Positions 13,401-25,990 of a stretch of 64,000 bases of DNA are shown here, piece after piece. The stretch is taken from the NCBI GenBank assembly GCA_013397865.1, contig VZTI01003365.1, forward strand, positions 1,845,046 through 1,909,045. Direction: 5' to 3'. Position 1 is the stretch's first letter. Every line of letters begins with the position of its first letter. A program made the position numbers and the translations under genes. The notes beneath the pieces are model-generated. The model was not told the DNA's origin. It saw only the letters and a list, made by a program, of their open reading frames with translations, and searched no databases. This DNA is from Struthidea cinerea. Its lineage: Eukaryota > Chordata > Aves > Passeriformes > Corcoracidae.

Positions 13401-15661
13401 AACGACCTGCTCTATATTGGATATGCCTTGGGCTGCTGCTTTCTCAGGTAGTTTCTCCAGGAAAATACAGCTGCATCAAAGGAAAAAACCCCAACCATAT
13501 ATTTAACAAAAGCTTCAAATTCACATACAAGTAAAAATAAATGAAGCCAACTATAACATGCAAATACTGCATTATGATTTATGTAACGGATTGTCGGCAA
13601 AGAAGATTACTGTTCTGGTATTTATGTTTTAAATCTAGTTTTAGGGTTTTCAGGCAGTTGTGATCTGATTAAAATGTGACTGATTTGGAGAAGAAAATCA
13701 CCTTAAACTGATGGAGTGCCAAGAACTCTTGAAGAAGAGGTGGCAAAAATATCTATACTGAGGCCCTGAGCTATGTCTAACAATGACTGAAACCAAATTT
13801 GCATCTTAAAATGACAACAAAGATTGTATTAAACAAGAACTGACATTAAAACAATGTGCTCTAGTGTTCAGGGACACAAGCTAAGACACACCTGTATATA
13901 CCTCATTTACATTGTCCCTTTGGCAAATGTGAACTGCAATTTGAAACACCTAGGCCACTCCACACTGTGAGTTCCCATTTATAAGCAGGTATTCCGGGCC
14001 ATTCACAGCAAAAACAGCCTTTCATCTTTTCAAGGACGGGAAAAATGGATTTATTCACTGACTAACTTGATACGACTTTAATGAATGGTTCACTTCAACC
14101 TCTTATTCCTTAAAACCCAAGAAATGTTATCTATCAGCTTTCTCGGAGACAGCTGGCCAAAATTTTCAAACTTGGGCTGATGGATTCACCCTCATATATT
14201 CAGACAGCACCAACACAGGAGATGACTTTCAGATTGCTTGAACAGCTCCCATAAATCAGACGGATTGTTATATTTCAACTAATGTCTGAAAAGAAATGTA
14301 CACCCGGGAAATATATTAGCCAATGAATGGAATGAAAATATCTGATAGACCTTCTCTTGCCTGATTCTGGTATAATGATAAGACTAGTAAATACTACATG
14401 AAAACATAGTGCAATCCAATATGATCATGCCTGCTATTTACCGAATACTCAAAAAGTAAAATTAAATTCAAAACTGTTTGCATACTTCGAGCATTCAAGA
14501 AACAGGAAGTGGAGAATAATAATGTATTTCTGAAACAAATATTAAACAACTTGGGACTACATTAAACTTCCTAAGAAAAACTATAAAAGCCTTTTTTATC
14601 ACTAGAACACTTCAGCACGAAAAAATGCTGAAAAAGATAATTAAGAAATGTAAATGAAATCAGTGATTTGTGATTGTAAAATATCAGTTGAAATTCGATG
14701 GGAATTGTATCCCTCACTATATGAATCTGAGAGATATATGCCAATGAAAAGAGAAGCAAATCCAAATTTGGATCTCTGTGAGTGAAAGAGGTGGCCTATT
14801 TCCTTCCTTCTTTCCAAAGACACAATCCAGACCTATTACAGACATTACTTTGCACAATCCAGAAAGTCCATCCCTTGTGCTAGTTAGCAATGGGAGCTCC
14901 AGATGCAACTACGTGTGCAGCCACCCCAGAAAACTACCATTAGCTCTGCATAAATTGTCTGCTTTTTTGTGAGATGGGCAGAACAGGAATGCAAATAGTG
15001 TTAGGAATCTGAAAGGCAGAAGCACTGAAAGGCACTATCAAATCTGCATGGAGTCATTCACAGATCAACCTCCTTGTGATATATACCTTGGGTCACTGCT
15101 AGTAAGCCTTCACCTTTAGTCGCAGCAAATACATCCCTTCCTATTTCTTACTGCGCAGATAGAAACCACCAAACATCACTGAAATGAGGAGAATGATGTT
15201 ACCTTTTACTTAACAGAAAATATCAATGAAGATCCTGTCATTTAACCTTCCCTTACCTTTGACCCTGCTCCACAATCAAACAACTCCTGTCTCAAAGTAT
15301 TTCACTGCTTTTACCCTTGATGTTTCTTTTAAGGTTTTTAAGCCTGAGTACTTTTTTCCTAAGCATAAAGAAATTATTTATTAAAGTAACCTTTGCTGAC
15401 CAGATAAATGAATCCAAATCACATTAAGTCTAAAGATAAGAGAAGCAATGACTAAATTTCATTGTCTATTTATTTTTCAAAAAACGTTTATTTGTATTTT
15501 GAACTAGTCTGAACAGGTTTTTAAACTAAAAAATGGTCCAGTTTACTTCAAATATTTTAAATATTCTTTACATTCAGTTACTCTCCTGAGACCTGGCAAA
15601 CTGAACACCTCCATATGCATTTGAGAGCAGGACTTCTAATGAAATCAAGGGGGTTACGCCA

Positions 15662-15692
15662 GGATGGACAAAAAAGGAATTTTTGTCCATCC
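15662..15692. repeat. Perfect 13-bp inverted repeat, 5-nt loop
   Basis: GGATGGACAAAAA at 15662-15674 and TTTTTGTCCATCC at 15680-15692 are exact reverse complements. The arm is followed by a short direct repeat CCACTCTTAA (15691-15700 and 15704-15713). Confidence 0.9.
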
Positions 15693-17181
15693 ACTCTTAA
15701 CAACCACTCTTAAAGGAAACTACTAAAAGAAAAGTCTGATTTCAAGATTCTGTCTTTTACTTCATGAAATGTTGTGAACGAAGATGCCAATTTAAGGACT
15801 GTCAGTTTACATAAATGCAATACTTCGTCAAATATTTTTCAACAATTAGTTAAATGTCTTTGCTCTAAGCTTCCAGCAGAATCATATGCAAAGAAATCTT
15901 ATTTCAGATACTTACAGCAAAATGTATTTATGCCCACTAAGAAAAAAATGCCTTTTTAAGCATTCATAGATGTTGCAGGTATTTATTAAATCAGTTTTAT
16001 CACCAGAAGATATTTTTAATGTAATATCAATTTTCACTCTGTTTATTGAACACTTGCAAAGCCTCTTTCAAGAAACATGAAATCTTTTACTTAGTAACAA
16101 TACACTAAATTTCATTCTCACTCAGCTCATTGACTTAACAATGTTCACTTAGTGAATGTGAATTCAAACCAAGTTTCATTACATAGAACCATCTTACACT
16201 AATCTCTACTTCTGGCAAGGATAAAAAGTACCATTAATATTTAAGAACTTTTAATTACAAATGCTGATTGGAAACCCAATGACAGCAACAGCCAGATTCA
16301 AAAAAAATTTTTCTCAAAAAGGCAAATAATCCTCATCCCATAACTCCAGAGGAAACAGCTTTCCATAACTGGTATGTACTTCCCCATTAAACCCAAATAT
16401 CCTTCCCCCACAGCACTTCCATGATGCCTGCGCTGCTGCAGGTGGGTAACAACTCTAAGGAACTCCTGCTCAGAGTTTTGTAGAGAACTTTCTCACATTC
16501 CTGGCCCATCAAATACTCTGGTAACAGAATATGTCATCTTGGATTTCATTCCTGTCTTCAACATTGGATCAGGGAAGATTACAGCTGAGATTAAGCTGAG
16601 TTAGGTTCAGAGCCAGGTTATCCCTCCCACTTCAAACAGGGATCATTGTGCACAAGGGTCTGTCCCAGCCACAATGAAATGAACAGAAATGGTTTGAGAA
16701 TAATTTCTAAGGTAAAAAGAAGTATTTTCGCCTTAGCTAATACATTAAAAATTTCAAGAGGCATGTGGGCAAAGCCCACGGTAAGAGAGTAGTAAAGAGA
16801 CTTTTCAGGGAAGCTGAACTCAGGGAATTCAAGGGAAATGTAAGTGTAAACTAGTACATTCTGGGAGTTATAATTTTTTCCTTTTCCTTCAAAGGCCTTG
16901 TTCTTAAATTCCAGCTCATTTCAGGTATCTGACAGGGAAAAATAAGCAGTTCATTCCCCTGTGCCCATTGGTATCTTTTTTCCAAATTTAGATCTAATGG
17001 AGAATTTTATTAATATGAAGTTTCAGAACACCAGATTTGAATCATCACTGTAAACCTACGTAGGGGAAGAAATTTTACCGAAACTTCCTCCATTCTCACT
17101 GGAAATATAGTATGTTGAAAAGCATGACCTTAAAGTCCAAGCATTGTTAAGGAATCTGTCTCTCTGAGGGTGGAGTAAGGA

Positions 17182-17692
17182 TAAGTCTGGCTGAGGTGGA
17201 GTAAACCTTCCTCACTGCATTTGTTAGGGTGCTGTGTTTTCAATTTGTGACCAAAGCAGTGTTGATAACACTGTTTTAGCTATTGTTGAGCAGTGTTTGC
17301 ACAGCATCGAGGCTTCCTCATTTCTCACACTGCCCCACGAGCAAGTGGCTGGGGATGGGCAGTGTGTTGGGAGGGGGCATGATCAGGACAGCTGGCCCCA
17401 AGGGGTATCCCATGTCATATGATGTCACACTCAAATGAAAACCGGGAATTCTATTTTTCCAAAGCTTGGAGACTGTCTGGGCATGGGACTGGCTGTGGGA
17501 GGTAGTGAGTGACTGCCTTTGTATCCCTTTAAAAAAAAAAAAAAAATTAATCCTTTCTTCACTTATTGAACCGTTCTTATCTCATCTCACAGGTTTTCTT
17601 ACTTTCCCTCTTCTGATTCCTTTCCCCATCCTGCTGGTGAGCAGAGCAGCTGAGTGGGTGCTTAATTGCTGGTCAGGGTCAACTTTCCCACC
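17182..17692 (+). mobile_element. Solo LTR, avian ERVL-like
   Basis: The order matches an avian ERVL-type LTR in plus orientation: CTGGCTGAGGTGGAG, GTGTTGATAACACTG, GGACAGCTGGCCCCAAGGGG, then a degraded ATGATGTCA, an A-rich run at 17530-17546, and CTTATCTCATCTCACAGG. It closes with GCTTAATTGCTGGTCAGGGT before the end. The same landmarks occur in reverse at 51902-52500 and 55976-56478. No internal viral genes flank it, so it is a solo LTR. Edges are approximate and no target-site duplication was resolved. It is antisense to PTPRK. Confidence 0.8.
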
Positions 17693-20600
17693 CTCCAAAA
17701 AGTACACAGAAAGGAAAAATAAGAGCAACAATGAAAATTGTTCAAAATCTTAAAAAAAAACAACCCATAGAAGAAACCAAAAGCTACTAATATATATCCT
17801 ATTTATATCCAGTTTGGTTGTCTAAAAAGAAACAAGCTGTTTCTTCTTATGCAATTAACAAGACATATTTATAACACTCAGTTAGTTACTTTACTGTAAT
17901 TTGCATGCCATCTCTCCTTCTAGCTGAACCTTTAAAAGTCCTTTTAGGTATTAACTTGAGACAGAGCACTCTTATTTAACCGCTGAAAGAGTGGAAACAG
18001 AAAATAAACAAGCCTGGGGGTAACAAGGATCTCGCACTTGAGCTATAAGTGTTTTCAGATAAAGGTAATGTTTGGCATAACTCTTACTTTCCACAGTGTC
18101 TCTTTTCCCTTCCTCACTCTGCTGCTTTTACAACAAGGTAAGATAAGGTCATACCACATTTAGCAACCTTAACAAAAAGCAGCCTATACTAACTGGCACT
18201 TTTTCACTTTTTTTTTTGCTATACCTATCCTCTCACCCCCTCATTTTTTTACACAGTATTTAAGGCAGTTAAAGATTAAATTATTTGAATGTCAAACTTG
18301 AAAGGTAAAGTACTCCAGTTTACCACTATTTTTTTTATCTGTAGCAAGAGAGGATGAATGAAAAGGGAATAAATGACACAGTAGTCCTTTCATACCCCCC
18401 TTCTTCTTTCAAGACCATTCTTTTTTATTTCCCTCACTTTCAATTCAAGCCATTCACAAAGGATTAGCATAACACATCTTTTTATACTTGTAAGGGTTAC
18501 AGCTGTAATCGCCTCACCTCATCACTTTACTTAGAAATCCTGTCTCCAGAGGAGTAATTCGATTACTCACGACAATTCAACTTTTGCCTAACCAAATAGG
18601 AATTCATTATAATGCTGTGCTGCTTCATCAGTTTACTATGAGTGGATGGGAAAAAATATAGCAAAATGAATAGCTGGTGTGAAAGGAAAAAAGCAATTGT
18701 CAGCTAACAAAAGGCTACCAACAAAAGCTAGGATGACAAGAAGAAATTCTAAGTCCCATGGGCAAGATAGCCTCCAAAATACTAACGACATGGAGCTTTT
18801 AGAAGTCTTGGGTTTCAAATAGGTATGAAAAATTTGTAAATTGATGAGAACACCTGATTGCTTCAGTCTGACTAGTCTTCAGCAGGTACTGGGCAAGCGT
18901 GTGTAGAAACCTGAGGCAGAGCTTTTCCACATGCTGAAGAATCACCATCATCTGCTGTTGGTGGAAAAAACAATCATGCTAGTCCTTAAAATGGTTTTTC
19001 TTGTCCTTTCCTTCTGAGATTCAAAAATGTACATAAAGTAATCTTGGCTGCATACTGCTTCAAAGTTAAACTAGTACTGTCCTGAGCAATTGACAGTGGA
19101 TAAGGATAAAAAAAAATAATGAGAACAACTAGCATCTCCAAATGACTTCCAGTTGTCCATATGCCCACAAGCATAAATCTAAGAAAAGCTCATGCTGATT
19201 GTGGCACAGAAGGACAGCACTTGGGGCAGAAGCACAGATGCCAGGATCATGCCTTCCATTTAGAAGTAGAGCACTTTATTTTATTTTGTATTATTTCTGT
19301 AGAGTGATTTAAGATGTCCAGATAAAATGAGATAAGTTCTCAAGGGCAACATTTGTTTTGCCAAAGGTTTAGGAGCATTAGGGTCCAGCTGACAAGTCTT
19401 TAGCTGTTAGACTGGCTTAGGTTGGTTTTCAGCTTTTGGAGCCCATAACTATCTTCTTGACTTTTATTTTTACAGATTTCAACACAACATATGGGCAGCA
19501 TTAAGGGCATTAAGGAATTATAAATTCACATCATCATCATAAAAACATACGAAGTCCGAAATATATTTGGGGTTAAATGGAATACATATATTACTCATGG
19601 TCAAATTAAATATTGATGTGTTCCTGCCTGCATTAAAAAGAACAAAAGAAAACATTGTTTTTACAGTAGCCGTATGAAGAAAACACTCCAGACACAAAGA
19701 AAGCAGTTCACTGCTTTTACTTTAGTCTGATTTCTTTTTAATCTGGAATTTCTTTTTACTTAAAGTCGCTGCTCTTTTACATTCTTCTAGGCAGTTAACC
19801 TTTATTGTGATGCGTGTGTACTTTACAGTGACTGGAAATCAATAATAATTCTGATATCAAGCCCTTTTTGTCTTGAAAAACTTAAAATATCCCTAAGACA
19901 GCAACTTCAATACTGCTCATGGGAATTTACTAATAATTACATTGTTAGATGTGAGTGTAGAAATTGAGTACGTGAAAGAAAAGACAAACATTAAAACGAA
20001 AAAAAGTCCTCAGAGCATAGGAAAAATGGTCGGTTATTGTCATTGTGCAAATTTTTTGTTCAACATACACACCACTCCAATAACCACATTCATTCTACAC
20101 AGGCAAAGTATCTGTGTTCTTCCTATTTATTCCATAGTTAAAAATCAGAGGAGAGCCATCCTCCAACCAAGACCTCATGCTCTGATCCTAATGAGACTTC
20201 CAGTTCCAAGAGAGAAATCTACACCTACAGAGGGAGATGAGGCAAGATCCAGCATCCAGCCTTGAACTGATGAGTTCAAAAAACACAGCAAATTGTTCAG
20301 GTACAAGAACACACATTCCCTTTTGCCTCCTGACACTTTTTGATTCACAATGGTTTATTTGCTGAAAATGAAGTCACAATACTAATTTTTATTCAAGTAT
20401 ACTGTTTAAGAAATTAATTACTCTGTTTGCAGAAAAGCAGCTCTGATACACTGTGCAGACAGCACAGGCATGGTTAGGCAATGCTGTATATCCCAATGGA
20501 AGCAAGACCTTTCTCTTCAATAGAGAACTCCCACCAGAAAAGTTGAAATACCTTACATTAAACTGGACAGTAGTAATAATAAAATGGAAGAGAGAGCGGA

Positions 20601-22249
20601 AAGACCTCAGCAGAAACATAAAACCATGCATTATTTCGTATGCCCTACCCCAAACCTGAAACAAGTCCTCCAAGTTGCTTAACCAAGATAAAAATAAGTT
20701 GTGGGACTGTAAATACCACAAGGTAGCCATCATGCTTACAGATAGAGGATTGGATATTTTTCATTAGGGTGATAACTTTTTTCTCTTTGCTGTAAAACAC
20801 CTAGTTAGACACTTAATCAGGAGTCAAAAATTACATAGTTAGCAAAACTAATGTGACACAAAAACCAGCAGAGTACAAAAATAACAGAGAGTATCTGTTC
20901 TCATAAAAAACTGAATTTAAAACACAATAGCCAGTTTCAAAGCTGACAAAAAAATATATATCTGTACTTAGCTTCCAGTTTAGGGATGTTTTATTTATGC
21001 TTCTGTCTCAAACATTTATACCACAGTATAATTTGCTTCTAACTGCCTTAAGTAGCTACATCCTGAGAAGGAAAAGATGAAAGACTTACAGTCAGCTTAC
21101 CCTGCATGATTGTATTTACCCTTTAGCCTAACAAATGTTAAGACTATTTGTTGCAAATCCTACATTTCTTCTTATGCCATCTCCAGCTATGGCAATAACA
21201 AAATTTGGCTTGATGAAATACTTCAGCATTGGGTAGGACTCAGGAAGCCTCCATACATGGCTGAATGGAGTATGCAGCACAGCCGATGTGTTTTGCTTTG
21301 ACAAGAAGTTGAGCAAGAAACTCAAATGTGGAAGGAGTTTTATTTTAAGAAATTTTGCCATTAGATACAAAGCAGCTGTCACTTGATCTTAAGAGTTTTG
21401 AAAAACTAGTCAAGTGTCGTTTAGCATAAGATGTTGGACACACCCTCATTTTCCCAAATCTCAGAATGAGTTATGGTAGCAACTGGGGCTCTCTTGTTCT
21501 GGCAGTATGACCCCACCTCAGCAGTGACACAGGCTACATGCTGCAGTCAGGTCCCTGGCAGGTTCACTGTGTGGGCCCAGCTGGGCACCACGCGCTACTT
21601 ACCAAGCTCATCACCTCTATGGGCTGGCTGGTGGCAAGCAAGGCACTACACTTGCTGTAAGCTCAGGCAGCAGCAGTACCTGCAGAGCTGTTCTTCTTCT
21701 CCTCCAAGCTATAGGCATTAGTTCATGCAAAAGTCTGTCTGGTTCAGGTCCAACCCAACAGCACCCTGTGCTTACCATCTATCACATTATGTTTCGATCT
21801 GTGCAAGCACCACAGACCCCTCTGCTAGCAAAGAAAATTGTTCTACCTAAGTATGTGTTTGCATTCATCTAAATAGTTCATTGAATGGGTTAATCAAAAA
21901 TAAAGCATAAAAGATTTGTACTTCCCGAAAAAATTTGGAAAGATACTTCCAGATGGTTCTGTTTCATGGGTATAAAATTTCACTGCCTAAATTTCACCAG
22001 TACTGAAGGGACATCCAGGAAGTTGTGATTTCTGTTGCTCAGTACTGTGCATGCATAAATTGATTTCACTTTCTGACTCTGAGAAAACTCTACAGTTCTG
22101 TTTGAATTCAATCTACATTAGTAAAGCTATTTGATTTGGCTAAGTAAGATGATGTCTCAGAGCTTATGCTGAGTAAGCAACATGATTTAATACAAAGGCA
22201 ACCAAATTACCAGCTTTCCTATTTGGATAAGCATATAATGAAATTCAGT

Positions 22250-22625
22250 TTTCCATGAGCAGCAGCTGAGTGAGGTGTGGTTCTCTAGGCTGCAGAAAAG
22301 AAGGCTCAGGGGAACTCCATCACTCTCTACAACTACCTAAAAGGAGGTTGTAGTGAGATGGGGGTTGGTCTCTCCCAGGTAACAAGTGGCAAAATGACAG
22401 AAAATGGCCTCTATTTGTGCCAGGGGAGGTTTAAATTGGGCATTAAGAAACATTTATTCACTGCAAAGGTGGTTAGGCATTGGAACAGGGTGCCCAGGGA
22501 GAAATGGTGGAATCACCATCCCTGAAAATGTTCAAAAAATTGCAGATATGGCACTTGGGGACACAGTTCAGTGAGTTAAGATCTTAGACATCTTTTACAG
22601 CCTTAACATGATTCTATGATCTCTC
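22250..22625 (+). mobile_element. CR1 LINE fragment, 3' end
   Basis: It runs from the GGTTCTCTAGGCTGCAGAAA block through GGCATTGGAACAGGGTGCCC to TTAACATGATTCTATGATCT. This is the standard order of a CR1 3' part on the plus strand, including its terminal ATTCTATGAT repeat. It is 5' truncated and non-coding. Confidence 0.88.
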
Positions 22626-23861
22626 AGTCTCTAAACTGCCAATGACCTATCATAGAAGGAGGGTTTCTAAATTAAGTTCAAAAGCAAAAGAAGAATTTGG
22701 TAAATTTACAAATATGTAGTAACTGCTGCAAATAGTCAGCAGCCTTTCCCATCTCAGTGTACAGCACTATCTATGCTGAAACATGTAAGCAGGGAACACT
22801 CCACAGTGCAAGTTACTGATCAAAAGTCCCATGTAACCATGATGGTTAATATCTGACTGCTGTTCATGGGCACTTGGGACAGATATTCCTCAAAAGATGG
22901 AGTAATCTGAAAAATCAACCCTCTTATCTGATATGTATAGAAGAATTTTCTGTAAATGTGCAAGTAGGAAAGGAAATGCATTATTACATACAGCAATTTT
23001 AATCTTTGATCCCATCTGAGATATAGAGGACAGAGGCTCCTTCTAGATGTTTCACTGAGCAGATGAAGCACCAAGTACTCAGTTTTCACAGTGCAGTATC
23101 TTAAAAGCCTTTACACCAGGACAAGGAACGATAACCTTTTTATTAGAGGTGTACAAAAGGAAGTGCTATGAGAGATGAACACATGGATGCCAATCCCTGT
23201 ATAAATATTACGGTTCAATGATTTCAAGAAGAATGGGAACTAACTTAAAAATTTTCTAAATTTTGGAATATTATCAGATAACAGACCCTTCAGGATTAAA
23301 TCTTTATGAAGTACCAGAAATGAGAAACACTAAAGAACTGTGAGAAAATCTGTTTCATTTGCAGAAAATAATTACAGCGTGTTGAATTACCAGTCCTTAT
23401 AAAATTTGTTACAAAATTCTAGGGGATGCAGCAACATTATTTCAAAAAAGAAATGGCAGACTCAATTCTGCAAAATCTGTGAAATTGAAACAGATCAATG
23501 GTCAATTTGAGATTTGCTTGGCTACACGTTTTCTATTGTAATGAGTCAACAAAAAAAGCAAATTCACACAATCCGGATGGTGTTAGTGTATGTAAAAATT
23601 AAGATTCACATTAAAAAATGTCTGTACTTGTGTAAATCAATGCCTTCCATATGTTGAGGCAATTTGAATGCCAATTGCAGTAACTGTAGAATCCTATCCC
23701 TTCTCTCTCTGATATGGAAAAAGGGTCATCTATTGTTAAAAATATGGATATAGTATTAAAACCTCTTTTAACAGTTCTGGCAAATAGTCAGCAATTTGAA
23801 TTTTCTGTCATTACCTAATGGTCCCAAGAATAAGTTGTACAACCAGAATGCACAACTTTAT

Positions 23862-24640
23862 ATCATAGAATAGTTTGGGTTGGAAGGGGCATTGTCATCT
23901 AGTGCAATCTGGGCCCACTACTGAACCTTGGGGGCCTCCAACTAGACCCTGTGCCACTGACTACGACCCCCTGGGATCTGTCATTCAGCCAGTTCTCAAT
24001 CCACATCACTGCTCACTCATTCAGGCCACACTTCCTGAGTTTGCCTATGAGGATACTGTGAGACAGTGTTGAGATAGAAAATACCTGCTGCTCTCCCCTT
24101 AACCATCAAGGTAGTTGCTTCATTGTAGAAAGCAATCAGGTTGGTCAAGCATGATTTCCCTTTAGTGGATCCATGTTTACTACTGGGCCAAGTTTTCATG
24201 TGGATAGAGGTGGCCTCCAGAATGAGGTGCTCCATTACCTTTCCAGGGATATTGAGGTCAAGCTGACTAGATAGTAGCCCCCTGGGTCCTCCTCCTTGCC
24301 CTTTTTGAAGACTGGGATGACATTTGCTTTCTTCCAGTCCTCAGGTACCTCTTCTGATCTCCATGACCTTTCAAAGATGATCATGAGTGGCCTAGCCCTT
24401 CTTGTTGTCCTTAACACCCTTGAACAGATTTAGTTCCTTGGCCTTGGCCTTCCTTGTTTCATTTCAGCTTACTCTGACAATCTCTCTGTACTCATTCCAA
24501 GTGGCCTGACCCTTTTTCCATCTCCTGTGTATTTTTTGCTTATGTTTGAGTAATGACAGGACTTCTTTATTCATCCATGCAGGTCTCTTGCTCCCTTGGG
24601 CAGATTTCTTTTTCATTAGGATGCATCGTTCTTGAGCCTG
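23862..24640 (-). mobile_element. CR1 LINE fragment with internal deletions, ORF2 remnant
   Basis: On the minus strand the order is a linker region (RPAWMNKEVLSLLKHKQK, QATWNEYREIVRV), then RT sequence (RSWRSEEVPEDWKKANVIPV, FKKGKEEDPGGYY), then the STKGKSCLTNLIAFYNEAT block and a relic of SSWRP. Last comes the 3' terminal bases CCAACCCAAACTATTCTAT. The frame is broken several times. Two parts are missing: the stretch between the linker and RT, and everything between the late RT and the final tail of about 35 nt. Confidence 0.88.
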
Positions 24641-24994
24641 GAGAAAGGGCAAATTCAGAAACACAGGAGAACGAGGGATGGAAAGAGTTATTGTGATCCC
24701 TGTTTTCCATCAGTACATAAGGACTTGATTTCATTGTCCCAGGAAGACTCACATTTTCATGATTCTGTGAAGTGTGCAGATACAACGTTTTCACTACTAT
24801 ATTCACTTTTACCATACAGTGCCATTCAAATTTTATTTGAATATTATGATGGTATAAGTACCCATTCTTCACCAGAGCAGGAAATCTTCAGATTTAATTT
24901 CCTACACTGTGAAACTGATGACACATAAGTGAGGATTTGCCTTAAACTTATCCATTAACCACCTCATTATGCTGCCTCTGAGCTTTACTCTTCA

Positions 24995-25990
24995 TTTCAA
25001 CTGCCCATAGAAGCCAGTTTTGGGCAATCTGTTGTCCAACATGATAAGCAGGTCTGGCACAACTGGATGTCCTGTAATCTTGCTTCGGTGCTGACAATAT
25101 GACAGCAATTTAGGAATGCATCCTTCAGAGCAATATCCTGCAGTTTTATGGCAGCAAGGGCATGAAAGCAATGCATTGGAAATGGTTTGGATGCTAGACA
25201 TGGAGATGATAAAACATCCAAGTTTTGTAGCCATACACAGAGTGACAAATCTAACGTACAATAGATATTTCATTTTATTTGAAGCCAGATGCCTCTTATT
25301 TCAGACATGCTGCTTTAACATCCTAAATACTATATTGGCTTTGCTATTCCCTGCATGCCTTTGCTATTAACTCTGGTGTTCTGAAAAAAGTATGCTGGTG
25401 AAGTAGCATTGCTGTTCTCACAAATTTCAGTAGTGTAGCATCAGCACAGGCTACTGCCTCAGGATATTTTCCACTACAGTAAGGTTAGAGCAGGACCTCT
25501 TTTTCCCCTATACTAATGGCCTGGCCAAACCTCCTGGCAGAGGTGGAGAAACAGTTGATAATATGTAGTCTGCTTACATATGTTTGAATAACCAATACTC
25601 AGTCATCAGCAAAGAGCAAGTAACAGAAGTCAGCAGATTTGGGACCTCTGATTTAATGTTCAGGTTAAATGTTCTGGCATCTACACGGTACTGAATGTGG
25701 TTACCTTTCCTGTTGATTTAACAAAGAAGATGTTAAAAATGTCAAAGAATGTAATACATTTCATGACCTCTTTGACAGTAAACTGCGCTGGAAGTCCATC
25801 CTGATCAAGAACCTTCATCACTGTGTAGCACTGAGTATATTCACAGTCCTTTCCAGTCTGCTGAATTCGCACAAAAGTCTCCAGATGCTTCCTAAGTTCA
25901 CAGCATTGAAAACCACACACAGCGTTTTGTAATTCTGTTCCCTATGCTTTGAATTCACCTGGCCACAAAAATTGTTTTAACTGTGCCTGT
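24995..25990 (-). mobile_element. Old LINE relic, reverse-transcriptase and C-terminal region, not CR1
   Basis: Minus-strand pieces in correct order resemble a non-CR1 vertebrate LINE protein. Near 25930-25860 there is a damaged REQN...VVF block. At 25800-25720 PAQFTVKEVMKCI...FNIFF sits where related elements have PFPVTNGVKQGC...LFNIFF. At 25602-25622 the catalytic strand reads YLLFADD, followed by a stop. At 25520 there is CFSTSARRFGQAIS, and at 25250-25020 LCVWLQNLDV, IKLQDIAL and LDNRLPKTGFYGQLK, the family's C-terminal block. Stops and frameshifts show it is long dead. The clade is not assigned. Similarity is judged from memory of the protein family. Confidence 0.68.

Noticed and set aside
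20389..20733. 114-codon minus-strand frame
   Set aside because: Low-complexity hydrophobic chance frame opposed by another open frame; no homology recognised.
21473..21721. GC-rich patch with an 82-codon frame
   Set aside because: Composition differs from surroundings, but there is no coding signature, repeat boundary or CpG density of an island.
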